Source: Rhizophagus irregularis
Lineage: Eukaryota; Glomeromycota; Glomeromycetes; Glomerales; Glomeraceae
NCBI RefSeq assembly: GCF_026210795.1
Contig: NC_089453.1
Span: 2,916,501 to 2,980,500 of the forward strand
Direction of reading: 5' to 3'
DNA: 64,000 nt
The notes under the pieces were generated by a model. It worked only from the letters and a program-made list of their open reading frames with translations, had not been told where the DNA came from and made no database searches. Below, piece after piece: positions 21,258 to 33,600 of this stretch; positions within the stretch are counted from its first letter, which is position 1, and the number at the start of each line of letters is the position of its first letter. The translations under genes were made by a program, and so were the position numbers.

Positions 21258-21434
21258 GACCTTGAACATATGCAAACTTATCCAGATTACGTATATAGAC
21301 CAAATAAACGTAAAAATGAGAAACGTAGACAAGCTCGTAAAAATGCTGTTGCAACTTTTAACTCCCAAGATACGACTACTACTAATAATTACGAAGGTGG
21401 TGAAGCTGGTCCTATCCAAATTCCAATATATTAA
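21258..21434 (+). pseudogene. MATA-HMG-box fragment
   Basis: The frame DLEHMQTYPDYVYRPNKRKN followed by EKRRQARKNAVATF and an Asp/Thr/Asn-rich tail to TAA 21432-21434 matches the C-terminal end of an HMG box of the fungal MATA-HMG type (H-x-x-x-Y-P-D-Y-x-Y-x-P, then basic KRKNEKRR). The N-terminal two thirds of the box are absent upstream. The LINE begins about 25 bp downstream. Rhizophagus is known to carry many MATA-HMG genes; this is an isolated final exon or a relic. Confidence 0.55.
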
Positions 21435-21457
21435 TCCGAAATTGTACCGGACGTTTA

Positions 21458-23180
21458 ATGTCACCCTTTTGGGATTCCATCGGTACTATTGATAGGGATA
21501 TTAGAAAATTCAGTAAAACCATCACAGATACACAAACTTTTGACTCCTTCTCCACTAATACCAAGTTACAAGAAACATTCTCAAACCACAAGACATCAAT
21601 TGGCCCGTCACTTGGATTCATCATAACGAAACTACGGACGTATGCAGTTCGGAGAAGTCCAAGAAAGAAAGACGCATTTAAATTAAAATGCTTAAATCAT
21701 ATATTGCCTTACTGCGATATTTTATCTTCACATTATCTCATTTTATTTAAATATTCAGACACCTATCAAATGTCCAATTTGCAAAGCGGAAGATGACACT
21801 AATTCACATTTAGGTTTCTATTTTTCTGTTTTACTAGAAATCAATCGTATCATCAAAGATTCCAAAGCGAACCTATATACAAAAATTTCTCTTCACGCTG
21901 GTCAACGTCGTATGACATACTTACTTCCTAGACGGTGTAAGACCTAAGCCCGTGATAAATCACGTTGCCACCTTAGGCTTAACAAAATAATACTTTTATT
22001 AATAATATAAATGAATACGATAATATGCTTGGTTTAATAATACTAAATAACGGTTAAATATTTATCCTAAAATTCAAAATAATTCTCAAAATTCGTATCA
22101 AAGTCAAATTATTTTTTACTAATTAGAATATTTGATTGACAATATTGTTGATCTTTCCAGAATTATCACAAATATAAATTTCGTCATGATCTACAAATTA
22201 ATCAGCTGGTATCCTAATCACTTGACTTAACAATCTTTTTAGTTTAACGTCATCTCGGATGTTACATTTATAACGTCATATAATTTTAAAATACTAAAAT
22301 TTTTATACACTAATTCTAAATATAATACTGCGCCTCATAATTAATAAATTTACTAGGTATATTACGGCATTACAACGGCTAGACCAAGACCTGAATAGCT
22401 CTCCTCTCTTCAGACTTATCACAGACAAATCACACCCAGCCTACTTACTATTACATAATTTCGTACCACAGCTCCTCGTGGACTTAATTAAGTATACCAA
22501 TCGATTCAACATCACAAAAAAATTAACTTTAGAATTTATGTTACAACTACTAACCAAATTATATTCTGCCATATGGCTTAAGCACACCGACGCCATGAAA
22601 AAATGGGAACTAGCGGAAGGTATCACCACTTCGAAAAAGAAACGTTACAAGAAAAAACGCTACCAACGGACTAAAAACCGTACCAACCAAACCGTCATAA
22701 CAACGGGCGTCTCTCGCCCACGTCCTTCGTCTTCACCGAATAGGACTTTCACTAAACATTATGATGCGAATCATCACTTCGATGACAGATTACGAATCAA
22801 TGTCAAAAAACGGACGATCATTTCAGGAATCATCCTCATAACGTCAAGATATTTGCATGCGGAATAGTCATTTTTCGAATTGTTTAGATAATAGAGAACA
22901 TTATATATATTTTTCCTATTTTTCTTTATTTTCATCACATTATAATTTAGATTACTTTATCACTTCGTTTAATTTTTATTTTTATGGAGTTAGCGGGATA
23001 CTCGGTCATGCCTAGGGTTCAAGGTTGAATAATAGGAGGGACGACTCCAATCCAGTGCGCGGGGATAGAAATTACTCACGATTTTTAGTCTAATCTTGTA
23101 TTTGTATTACCTGCCGCTTTCTATTGTTTGTTTTTTCCGGTTCCTGTCTATATTATAAAAATAAAAATAAAAATAAAATT
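21458..23180 (+). mobile_element. 5'-truncated LINE with zinc-knuckle C-terminus
   Basis: The frame starting MSPFWDSIGTIDRDIRK runs to about 21700 and changes frame. It then gives IKCPICKAEDDTNSHLG, a C-x2-C...H knuckle typical of the end of jockey-like reverse transcriptase ORFs. It continues through ISLHAGQRRMTYLLPRR (broken here by the insertion at 21936-22374), then LDQDLNSSPLF, FVPQLLVDLIKY, LTLEFMLQLL and a basic tail KKKRYKKKRYQR, stopping near 22866. A 3' UTR of about 300 bp (with TTCAAGGTTGAATAATAGG) ends in repeated ATAAAA at about 23153-23177, the expected LINE tail. The polymerase domain itself is missing, so this is a dead 5'-truncated copy. Confidence 0.75.
21936..22374. mobile_element. 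LTR-like element inserted in the LINE ORF, 4-bp target duplication
   Basis: A 439-bp block starts TGTAAGACC and ends GGCATTACA (TG...CA, 9-bp imperfect inverted ends). ACGG precedes it (21932-21935) and follows it (22375-22378). Removing the block and one ACGG rejoins the LINE frame exactly (...LLPRR | LDQDLN...), which proves both the insertion and its boundaries. It is homologous to 2055-2611. With no internal domain it is best read as a solo LTR. Confidence 0.8.
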
Positions 23181-24602
23181 ATACAAATGGTGATCGATAT
23201 TGGCGTCACTTGCCTACTACTTTTATATCATTGGCAGTTTGGCACTACACCATCAACAAATAGTTTATTATGCTGTATCCAATCTCACCTAATTTATGAA
23301 AAGAAGATTTAAAAATTCTACTATTGGAAAAAACGCCGAATATCACGTAAAATCATAATCGTATCTTTGTATAATTAAAATTATGTTATTTAGGGTGAAG
23401 TAGATGTTTATCAGCTTAAAAAGAATTAAAACTCTAAAGTTCCATTACTGAGAGCTCTGTTTGGTTCTGTGAACTGAACTGTCCGACTTGAGTGATTTAG
23501 TTGATCAGTTCCGTTCAATACTTCAATTTTATTTTATTATAAACAAATATTGTATAGGTTTAAATGCAATCAATAAGATACTAAATGATTTAATTTAATA
23601 TTATTTATTTTGCTAAAATATTAATTTTCAGTTAATCTTCACTATATATATAAGCGCGAAATTGTTTTATCATTATTACCGTCCGGAGCGAAGCGGACAA
23701 TATATTTCCAAGCACTATGAAAAATTTGTCCACTCACGTGAATAATTCTCTGTAAATTCGAATCGACTAGAAATTTTTTCTTATTAGAATTGCCGGATTC
23801 TTCAAAACCAAATAGGCTTAGATCACATGATGATTGATGATATGATTTTAAATTTAACATCGGGTTAGCCCATATTTATACTTGCTCCACTATAACCAAT
23901 CGATTCCACAATTATTAATGATTATTTCGGCGATGACATTTTATTTTGCAACCTTTTGGAAAGACAATTTATAAAACAACATTTTTTCACAACAACCCCC
24001 TAAAAAATTTATTCCATGTTTCTTTTTATGTTATTCCGTAAATGTATCATATTCACGGAGTTTTTCGGATGAAATTTTTACAGGGAGCCCTTTGTTTAAT
24101 TATAACACCTTCTCAAGCCTTTTTAACGCTTTTGAATAAATATTGATCGTCTTTATTTAGTTTAGTGTGCCGTGTTTTATTTGACGTGACTGGTCAAACT
24201 GTTAAAATGGTTAGTAATTTAGGTTTTATAGGCAGTACATAATAATTTCTTCTGATCTTCAGCAAGTTTGATCTTCAACATGATGATTTCATGGAATTTT
24301 ACGGAATTATATAATATTCCCAGAATTAGATATAAAGGGATGATGTTTTTCGACGAAGATTTTATTTCCTTGTTCGTCAATGATTTTTTTTTTACTTATC
24401 ATTGTATCTCGAGAAAAAAATAAATAAAAATCATTCTATTGTTAAATACTAAAACAAACTCTAATTAACGTAGATTTATGTTCAAATTTAATAACCCTAA
24501 CAGCTAATAATTTTTTTAAAATACAAATAAACTTAACCTCTTAATTTTATTTTAATTTTAATTTTATTTATTTAATAATTTATATTCATTACTAAGTCAA
24601 AT
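23181..24602. other. Intergenic stretch, no gene
   Basis: AT-rich. A 72-codon minus frame at 23642-23860 (with SGQIFHSAWKYIVRFAPDG) is protein-like in part but has no recognised family. The TTATTCCGTAAATGTATCATATTCACGG hairpin repeat at about 24030-24062 is shared with 1433-1465. Confidence 0.35.
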
Positions 24603-25161
24603 ATGAATCAAGATCAAGTTTCTAACTCAAAGAACTTTCCATCTTCATTTACATCATCTAATATGAATCAAACTCAAGTTTCTAGCTCAGAGAACCTTTC
24701 ACTTTCATTTACCTCGTCTGATATAAATCAAATTCAAGTATCTACTAACTCGGAAAACATTCCGCCTTCATTTTCATTTACTACTATTTATTCTAATTCT
24801 CAAGATAACAACGCCCTTATCACTTCTCCACGACAAAATGCAAACGCATTTCACGTAACTACTATGGTTCAGGATATTCATCCTCAATATGATAATATGC
24901 AAACGTTGCCTCAACAAACATTACAAACTACACTTAAAACTACACTTTTTCTATCGACCTCTAAATGAATTTTGTCATTATTATGTTAATTGCAAAGAAA
25001 TCTGTTATGATACCGTTAATTATTTATTAAACAAATTGTTAAAAGAAAATAACGTTCAATCTAAAGAAAATGAATATATTTTCTACTATCAACAACAACA
25101 TGACGCCAGCTTTATAAATTATAATTTAAATCTTTGTTTATGGTCAGTAACAAATAAGTGA
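24603..25161 (+). pseudogene. Orphan 'HYYVxCKE' family, frameshifted and truncated copy C
   Basis: It begins with ATG 24603 and a head containing three internal repeats of the form NMNQTQVSSSENLS / DINQIQVSTNSENIP, so the head grows by duplication. In the T run at about 24944-24949 (ACACTTTTTCTATCGACC) the frame shifts by one base: the first frame ends at 24968, while the +1 frame continues FYRPLNEFCHYYVNCKEI to NEYIFYYQQQHD. The last 60 residues of the family (SCEIVSP, FLG.ELQQ, YLSQY) are replaced by unrelated sequence. It is dead or at best an altered protein. Confidence 0.65.
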
Positions 25162-25544
25162 ATAAAGATTGCCACTTGCGTCATTTATATCTCATCAAAG
25201 TGAAATTCATATTTAACTACCCATAATTCAATTCTAAATATACGTTGCTGTAAACATATCACAGATAGATGGCATTTATATATTTAACATATTTTAATTT
25301 ATGTAATATTTTTGTCATATAGACAGAATAGCTTTATGATATTTCTAATATAACATAAATAACATATTTTTGGAATATTTCTATTATATACTAAAATACA
25401 ACTAATAAAATATATATCATGGTTATGTGCATTTTGCAATGCTTTATAGTATTTAGAGTTTATTTTGAAACCTTTCGCTATTTATATTAAATTAGTCATT
25501 ACGTATATCACGTGAATAATATTAAACTTCAAATTTTAAACTAT
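25162..25544. other. AT-rich intergenic stretch, no gene
   Basis: No gene, repeat or motif that I can support, apart from ATCACGTGA at about 25508-25516, which recurs in many intergenic stretches here. Confidence 0.4.
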
Positions 25545-25685
25545 CGAAAATTTCCCTCCTTTTAGAATTTTAAACTTTTTCGAAACTTTTCTCCTTTCCT
25601 TCGTACTTTCCCTGTCCTTCGTCCTATGCCTTTCCTTATCTCTCATTCTTTCTCTTCCCTAATTCTTCCCTCTATAAATTTCTTA
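25545..25685. repeat. Long polypyrimidine tract
   Basis: About 140 bp on the + strand are almost pure C/T in blocks (TTTTCTCCTTTCCTTCG, CTTTCCCTGTCCTTCGTCC, TTCTTTCTCTTCCC), ending in CTATAAATTTCTT. This can be a core-promoter pyrimidine patch with a TATA-like box, but no convincing downstream ORF is present, so the role is unresolved. Confidence 0.45.
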
Positions 25686-25969
25686 ATAATTAAAGAAACG
25701 TTTAATAAACGATTCGATTTTTCTTTTTTTATTATTACTAATTTTTATCCTTTTTTAATGTGCCAATGACCGAAATTTTTTTTTAAAAAAAAACTTTTTC
25801 TTTTAACCGGAAATTCTTAATTTTTTTTATCTTATAAAATTTACTTTTCTTTTGAACAAAAGCATAGAAAGAAAAAGGATTTTTATACCGAATATTGAAA
25901 TAATTTATCTTTTTTTTGAAAAAAAAAAGGAACAGACCATTCAGCTGAGTATATTTTACTTAATCCACC

Positions 25970-26330
25970 TTTGTAGAGAAACCAGCTCCAAAATGAACGC
26001 TGGATTTCTAAGTTATGATTTTATAAAAAAATTTTTTTATCCCAAATAACGGTAAGTTTAAAAGAATGAATTTTAAACTATTAAAAGAAATCATTTCTAA
26101 CCTTTTTTTTCTTTTTTAGGAAATCGGCTTCAACTTGGAAACCGGAAATCCCAAATATTGAAAAAATGAATTCAAAGCTTTTAAAAAAAATTTTTTTAGT
26201 TTCCTTTTTCGTAGGAAATCAGCTTCGAAAATCCAGATAAGTTTCGAAAAATAATTCGAAACTTTACAGTAAAAAACGATTTTATTTAATTTTTTCTTTT
26301 TTTAGGAAATCGGGTTCGTAACCGGAAATA
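25970..26330. repeat. Degenerate tandem repeat, unit about 90-110 bp
   Basis: GAAACCAGCTCCAAAATGAA (25979), GGAAATCGGCTTCAACTTGG (26120), GGAAATCAGCTTCGAAAATC (26215) and GGAAATCGGGTTCGTAACCG (26305) each follow a TTTTTTTAG-like pyrimidine run and are followed by AATTYRAARCTTTTAAA. Four units are recognisable. Each resembles a 3' splice site followed by a GAAATCRGCTTC core. No coding frame runs through all units. Confidence 0.6.
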
Positions 26331-27261
26331 ATTCTGCGCCTGGTCATAACAAAAATAGCAGTTCTGAACATTATACAGAAATCCAATAGTCCAAAAAAAT
26401 CGAGGGGAAGAAGCCTTCCAAAATCTGAATCTCCTTGAAAGCTTAATCGACCTTGAACAGTGAATCCTCATCCGTCCACGCGTCCTAATACCTCTCTCCC
26501 AAATCCAAATTCCAAAAAATTCCTCCAATCCAAAGAGCGTTTATAATCCATAAAATCCATTCTAGATTCCATTAAAAACCCTTTGGTATTTCCTAGAACA
26601 AGAAATTCTCGTTTACATTTATTTACCTATTCTCTACCGACAATCTATCCATACTCCTAAAAAGAACTAAAGAACCCATATCCAATCAAAAATTTCACGT
26701 GATGACCGCTGCGGCCTTTTTTAAAAGACCAGTCAAATTTTTTGCCGAAAATATAGGAATTTTACTAAACTAGGAAATTTTTTTTAGGAAAAAAATACAT
26801 GATTATATATATGCATTGCCTCATCATTCCAAAATTTAATAAATTATAATCATGCGCTTGAATCACAATCATTTTTATTTTTGATAGATAACAAATTTAT
26901 GATTATAGTATTTTCTTAAATGTAACAGTTTATAATAATATAATAAATATATTTTATACATATTTTCGATACATGATTATTATATAAAATAATATTTTCA
27001 AAATTATATTTTTAATATATAATCGATAGATATCGTTAACATATTTTTATCCTGGATTTCTAACATATGTTTGATATATCATCATAAACATCGAGTTATA
27101 AGAGAGTTAACGGAAATACACCATATCTGATATGTTTCAAACATATTTTCAGGTTCTGTAAAGTATTAAAAAAAAAAAATTTTTTTTTTGTGCACTAGAT
27201 TAAGAAGTCATTACTCGATAAACTTTTTTTATCATTATCACGTAATTGTTACTTTAAAATT
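26331..27261. other. AT-rich intergenic stretch, no gene
   Basis: A mildly GC-richer stretch (26330-26720) precedes AT-rich sequence. The 80-codon minus frame at 26286-26528 overlaps the tandem repeat above and is not supported. Confidence 0.35.
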
Positions 27262-27600
27262 TTATTTTTATAGGAAGAAGGTCTATGATAGATTTCATTA
27301 CAAATCACGTGTCCATACAAGTTCTCTTTTACTTATCATCTTTTCGCGTTTTTTTTTTTGCAGTAAATTTCCTGTATAAACAAAGTGTGTTGTTATTAAA
27401 ATATTTTATGACCTTTAAAAATAAAAAAGTTTTTATGTATTAATTTTTAATTGCTTCAATATTACTAACAATGTGCCTTTTATAAGTATGATATTTTACA
27501 GTAAAATTTAAAAATAAACTAAAATTTATTTAATTAAATACAGTATTTGCAAAGCTTTTAAACTATATGTGTTTTTTATAATAATACTGATTATGTTTCT
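27262..27600. repeat. Dispersed repeat, partner of 16370-16790
   Basis: It shares AAATTTTATTTTTATAGGAA, ATTACAAATCACGTG, TTGTTATTAAAATATTTT, AATATTACTAACAATGTG and TATGTGTTTTTTATAATAAT with 16370-16790 in the same orientation. Termini are not defined. Confidence 0.55.
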
Positions 27601-29459
27601 TTTTGTTAATCATAGAACTTCATGCTTAAATTTTAATGTTTAACGTTTTAGATTTTGTATTATAGCGTATAGGTTGGTTTCTTTTTTATAAGTTCACAAA
27701 GATTTTCCATAAATGAAAGTTTTTATATATCTGATAGTGTTTAATAAAATTTATAGTAACTTCATAAAGAGTAATATATGATTGGCTAGAAATTTGTCGA
27801 ATTTGTCATTACGTGCAAAATCAACAAATAAATTGCATTTCTCGTGATATCAATGTTTACCCGTGATGTTACAGTGTAATTATTTGATCGTCATTAGCTT
27901 GGAGATAAGAACGCCGAAAAGCCTGTGTAATGTGTCTAGCTTTAATCGTAGCATAAATTTGTTGATCGTACTAATCATGAAATTCAATATATGGTTAGTT
28001 TGATGCCCAAATATAGCTTAAACTTTTCCAGCATTTTTATATTAAACTTGAAGCTTGATGCATATATTTAAGCGTAGTAAGCATAAGCTTCAAGCTTCAA
28101 GCTTCAAGTGTTGGATCCGCAGTTATCTTCTTTACGGATGGTAGGTTAATAGGTTAATATATATTGAAACAAGAACGACAAGAACGATACCAAACCATAA
28201 TATTTCAAGAAGTTGTCGGACATAAAGAAAAAGTTGGCAGAGATGATGAGGTAATTCATTATTTATTTAATTTATTTGTATATTAATTTTTTTTTTTTAA
28301 TTTTAATTTTTTTTAATTTTTAATTTTTTTTCTTTTACAGTGGCTTATTGAAAAGCGGTGACTTTTTTGTTTATATTCAATGAACCATATAATTTACCAT
28401 CATATGTATTATTCTCTAAGACATTATAATAAAATATTATTTTGATCTTAAAGAACAAAATGTCAGGATCTACAATTTATTAAAAAAAATATTGTGTCAT
28501 CTATTATTGACTTAAACTAAAAAAGAATAAAACTTGGGATTCTATTATTATTGAAATGATAAATATGGATTATTAAAAATCCACTGATTTTCGTGATAGA
28601 ATCTACTATTTAAACTATTTATCATGAGAATCTTCATTCAATTTTTGGTTAAACATTTGTTTTATACTGCAATTCCTGCAATACCTGCAATTCACATTGT
28701 AAATTATTCTGCAATTTGATGCGTTTTGATGTGTTTGATGCGTTTGATGCGGGAAATTCTAGTAGATGAATTCACTTTACTTTGTGTTGATCTTCAGCAG
28801 GAAAATCATCATATAAGAATAAATGCTATATTTTACCGAAATTTTTCTTTTTTTTTTAGTAAAATTGGTTGATAAACAGATAAAATCAATTATGATATGT
28901 GGCGTATGATAGAAAAAGAATTTTATCAAATGTTATCATATATACAGAAGCCATGAAATTTTCAACTTGCATTAAACAAACTTGCATTGCATAAATAAGC
29001 CCATAATTTCACGTGCATTTCTCAAAGACATGGGTTACTGTGAGTTTATTGTCTATTTTCAATAGAGTGTACATTTTAATAATTAAGCTTTCTGTAAGAA
29101 CTGTAAGGATAACGATCAATATGGAAATGATAACTTTAATTAATATGAAAGTATTAGATTTGAACTTTCTAAAGTTTAATCTATTCAACATTCTAAATTT
29201 ATATTATATGCGTCTTTTTATGTTATTATATGCATTAGAAGCTTTTTTACAATTTTTATTGGAATTGGAAAATTAGAAGACTTCATCATCGTACAACGTT
29301 GCGTACAGTACCAACCCCCCCCCCTGCAATAGTTTCCCTCTAAAGTACCGTGACTATTTATACTATTTAACAGTAAATTTCGATATTTTTGAAAAGTATC
29401 TGGTTCTAATTTTGGCCAAAATTTGATATTTGGCCAAAAGTTATTCCCTGTATACAAGG
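27601..29459. other. AT-rich intergenic stretch, no gene
   Basis: Contains a short AAGCTTC tandem (28078-28110) and TTTGATGCG repeats near 28718-28752. Frames of 60-87 codons around 29009-29276 occur on both strands over the same bases and look like chance openings. Confidence 0.35.
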
Positions 29460-29642
29460 ATATAACGATATGTTGAGATCCATATGAAAATCGTTGAAAA
29501 AAATATCGTTATATCAAAAATTATACTGATAATTTATATGTTCTCTCATATAGTGGGAAAGTAAAATTTTATTCGTTATTAATGGATTTTTAATATACTG
29601 TATATTGGTATATCGAATATCAGATCGAGGTCTGACTGTAGT
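29460..29642. mobile_element. Mariner-type terminal fragment
   Basis: ATATCGTTATATC and ATTGGTATATCGAATATCAG units lead to the terminus GAGGTCTGACTGTAGTA. Reversed, this starts TACAGTCAGACCTC, as at 19650. Only one end is found, so it is a truncated copy. Confidence 0.45.
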
Positions 29643-30602
29643 ACCCTCTCTTACATAGTCACCCCCAGGCCTGGGTACTTTTCAATCTAACCTAGCCTTT
29701 CTTGAATAATGATTCGGGTACTGTATGCAGCACTATATGGTATGTACAGTAACATACACTATATTTATTCTTTCGGGGGAACTCTTTAAATCAACAAGTT
29801 TAATAAGACATTATACATTTTATTTACCGTAATATATTCTAGTAATTACATTAAAAGTAAAAATAGAAAATTTTCGATAATTTGATGTTCAATTTTAGTC
29901 AATCATATTAAAAATATAAAATTAGAAATATACTAAAATAAATTAAACCCATTTGAAAATCAAAGCCGTGAAGCTCGCATTTTTTTTTTATTTTTTTTAG
30001 ACTAGGGCGCGACTACCCACTTTGTAATTCACTGGATGAGATACAACGGAATAAGGATGACCTTCATCAAGAAATGCTAAGGATAGGTTAATAATATAGG
30101 AAGAAAACAAAGAATAAGAATGAAGAAAATTTAATTGAAAATTGCTCGATACAAGTTGAGTCGTCTACAATATCTGATAATAATGACGTTTAATGAAGGA
30201 ATGATGTTTTAATGCTTTTAATGCGAGATATTTGACCAACATTATACATACAGTCATTGCATTTACTCCAAATCACGTGATTTATTCTTCGTGTTGACAC
30301 TTTTATTTTCTACCATAGTATTATAGTTTTATAGTTATTTTATAGTTTGTAATAAAATTGATGACACGTAAATTTTTTTAATGAATTTTAATATTTATTT
30401 CACAAATTTATTCAAATTATAGATAATAAAGACTCGTATTTTTTTTTTAATAAATTTAATATTTATTTCACAAATATATTCAAATTATACATAAAAAAGA
30501 CTCATATTCAAAATACATAAATATAATAAGATAATAATAAACTATATATATATATATAATAAATCATTTCTTTCTTTTACAAAAACTACAGTATGTAACT
30601 CT
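29643..30602. other. 3' flank of the metallopeptidase gene, no other gene
   Basis: AT-rich. A repeated AATTTAATATTTATTTCACAAAT (two copies near 30385 and 30450) lies just downstream of the peptidase stop. No ORF is supported. Confidence 0.4.
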
Positions 30603-33600
30603 TTATCTCAAGCCAGCAATAGATAATTCTCTAGCTTTAGCATGCTTTCGTACAATTTCTGTCCAGCTAGATAAATTTACTCCTAATCTTCTACTTAAAG
30701 TTTCAAAAGCAGTTTCCAAATTTGTTGCAAGTTCTTGGAATTTTGTTTTTGTTGAACTTTCGGAAGATACTCGTATTGCAATAATAAGAGCTCTACGCAA
30801 GACAGTCGCAACCTACGCATATAAAAAAATTTATTATAAATTAAGTAATTGAAATTTTTTAAAAAAAAAAAAATAAAAAAAACCATTTATACTCACATCC
30901 AATAAAGTGTCAGTGTCACCCTTAATTGCTGGGTTCCTTTCTAATGCAAATACATCAACTAATACATCATAATAAAATCCGCTGAAAACCTAAAAAAAAA
31001 AGACAATCAGTTTAATAATTTTTTCGTGCTACGTCATACACTTCAGTCTTACATGAAGTTTATACTTACCAAAGATAAAGCATGTACTTCGGGTTGAGCT
31101 TTGGAACCTATAAGATCATTAGATAAGTTTCTTAAACCTTTTCCTTTATTATTGAATAAGGCGTCTCCAAATTCTTCTCCTACAGCTGATAAGAAATTGT
31201 TCGGGACTCTTAAATTTGCTTTTGTTAAAGTAACAAATAAATCTGCAATATCTGCCTAACAAAAAAAAAAAAAAAATTTTTAATATTTTAAATTTTTAAA
31301 ATAATTTTTGATTCACTTATTAACAATGTATACTTACCATAGAGATAAGAACAAATAAACTGCATAAATCACCGAAAGCTTCATGGAAACCACCAGTTTG
31401 TCCATCAGATCTCCATTGAGGTTGCAAAATATCCAAAAAGGAGTGGCCAGCTTCATGTGCCACCACATCTAAACTTCTACACAAAAAGATTGGTGTACCA
31501 TCTTTTCTCTTGGTGAAAAAGAATTTCAAAGCACCTTCTTCGCGACTATAATAAGCATTAGCATCTTCTCCAGCATGAGGAAATATTTGAAGTCTCTTAT
31601 TTCCCCAAGGTCTGGTTAGTTGTGGTGGATTTCCATCAAGATATTCTAAATCACCCAATAACAAATCATATGTATATCGAACAGTTGAAAAAGTATGTAC
31701 AACATCAAATCGAGTGTGATTATCTGATTCGTTGGGAGCTTGTGAAGGAGTATTGTCAAAATCTAATAAGAAATCTCCATTTGCATCAGGAGCTATCGGT
31801 TTTGCTGTTGATACTGTTTCGAACCAAGGATCAACTGGTCCCGATTTTATATCAGTATTTATTAAGAAAAGTTCGCGTATACCGATTGTCTTGACAGATG
31901 GATCAGATTTCCAGACTCTAACTCGCGATCCTTTACCGGGTGGTGGAACAGCCGCTTTTACAATTGAAGGTTGTTGCAAGCGAGAAGCCAAAAAATTTGC
32001 GCCCCTATATAATAAGAACGTATAAAATGATTAATATAAGTAAAAATTACTTATTTTTTTAAAATTAGAAATTTATTTGATTTAATGGTTGATTGATTAC
32101 CTTGGGTAAATATTTTGATCGTAGTTAAACAATACGAAAGGTAATCTTTCAGGAGTTTTAAGCTCGAAGCCAAAAGATGATGATTTGTTTGAATCTGATG
32201 GATTAAATTCAAGGAATTTTTCATTATGGCCAACAATAACTGATTTGGTTGAGAAATCTAATGTGATAAAATTTAAAACAGAAAAATTTAATTCATGATT
32301 TCTTTCGTTCCAAAAAATGATCAATTGACCTTGAATTACAAATAATCACCTGGATGAGGAACGAATAAAAAGAGTTGCTCCGGTTTTGGAATTGTAGTAC
32401 TTCCGTGTGTTTCACCATCTGAAAAATTCAAAGATCCTTGATTAGATTCAATGCTCACGAATTTTCCTGAAGGATTACGCCATGCTACTAACGGGATAGT
32501 AACTATAAAAGGAAAAGAAAAAAAAAGTTTTTAATTAAATATAATGAATAAAATGCATTTTTTATAACGTTAAAAGTATATTTTACCAAGGGTAAGATTT
32601 CTCAATATATCAGCAGAATCAAGCTGTTTATTATCACGCGTGTATCCAATTGAATAAGTGTGCTCATCATTCTCAACAAGATAAACTGCAGATTCATGCC
32701 AGTTATTGTCGGGTCTAATTGATAAAACAATATAGCTTAATTGAAGCGTCAATTATTTTTTTTTTAAAAAAGAAAAGAAAATTATTTACTTTTCTTTATT
32801 CGCTTTAAGACTTTTTCCTAGATATGCTCCATATTTCTTATTATACAACGCATAAAAGTTTCCGTAGTTATCTGTATTATCACGTGATTAACCGTTAGGA
32901 AATGAAAAAACGAAAGACTAATGGAATGAATATGTTTAATATATCTACCAATTCTCCAAAGCTGAGAAGGATCAGTGAAATTGTAAAGATTTTTCTTGAT
33001 TGAACCATCTTTTTCCATTGAAATGGCTAGCTTGCTAGAATCAATGAATGCAAAGTATCTGTAAACTTCACCACTACTTGGTTCAGCTTCCGAACTAAAT
33101 GAAGCAGTGCCTGGACTGATGTTAAATGGGCGGTCAACGTTAACAGCGGGAAGCTTCCAGTTAATTTTCACTATATTAAAATAAAAGAAAAAAAAAATAT
33201 TATTTTTTTATGTTGATTTTTATTTAATTTCGACAAAAAAAAATTCCTACCATATCTTCCGGATAAAGCGGTTTCGGGACCATGAGGACTTGTTGCAGGG
33301 TAAGGTTTACTTGAACTATTTAAACCGGAAATAATGCTTCCAATTCTAGCTTTTTGTTCGTCGAAAACATGTTCTCTTGACCAACCAGACAATTGATCAA
33401 AGTAATCGGAAATATACAACGGGACATTTGTTTCAAGATCCTTAATTGCATTAATAGGTGTAATACCAGATGACCAAGTTCCATTTCCTATACCAGAAAC
33501 AACATTAGCAATTTTTGTGGAGGATTCCGAGAAATTTTCAGCAGGAACATTAAAGTTTGCGGAGAGTTCATTAGCAATTGAGGTGGAAAGTGATTGAATC

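Noticed and set aside
23030-23090. tRNA-like TAGCGGGATACTCGG...GGGTTCAAGG
   Set aside because: It lies in the LINE 3' UTR, box spacing is too short for a tRNA and no cloverleaf forms.
23642-23860. 72-codon minus ORF
   Set aside because: No recognised domain; isolated in AT-rich sequence.
31622-32025. Plus frames of 90-97 codons over the metallopeptidase
   Set aside because: Antisense to exon 7, which carries the HEAGH site.
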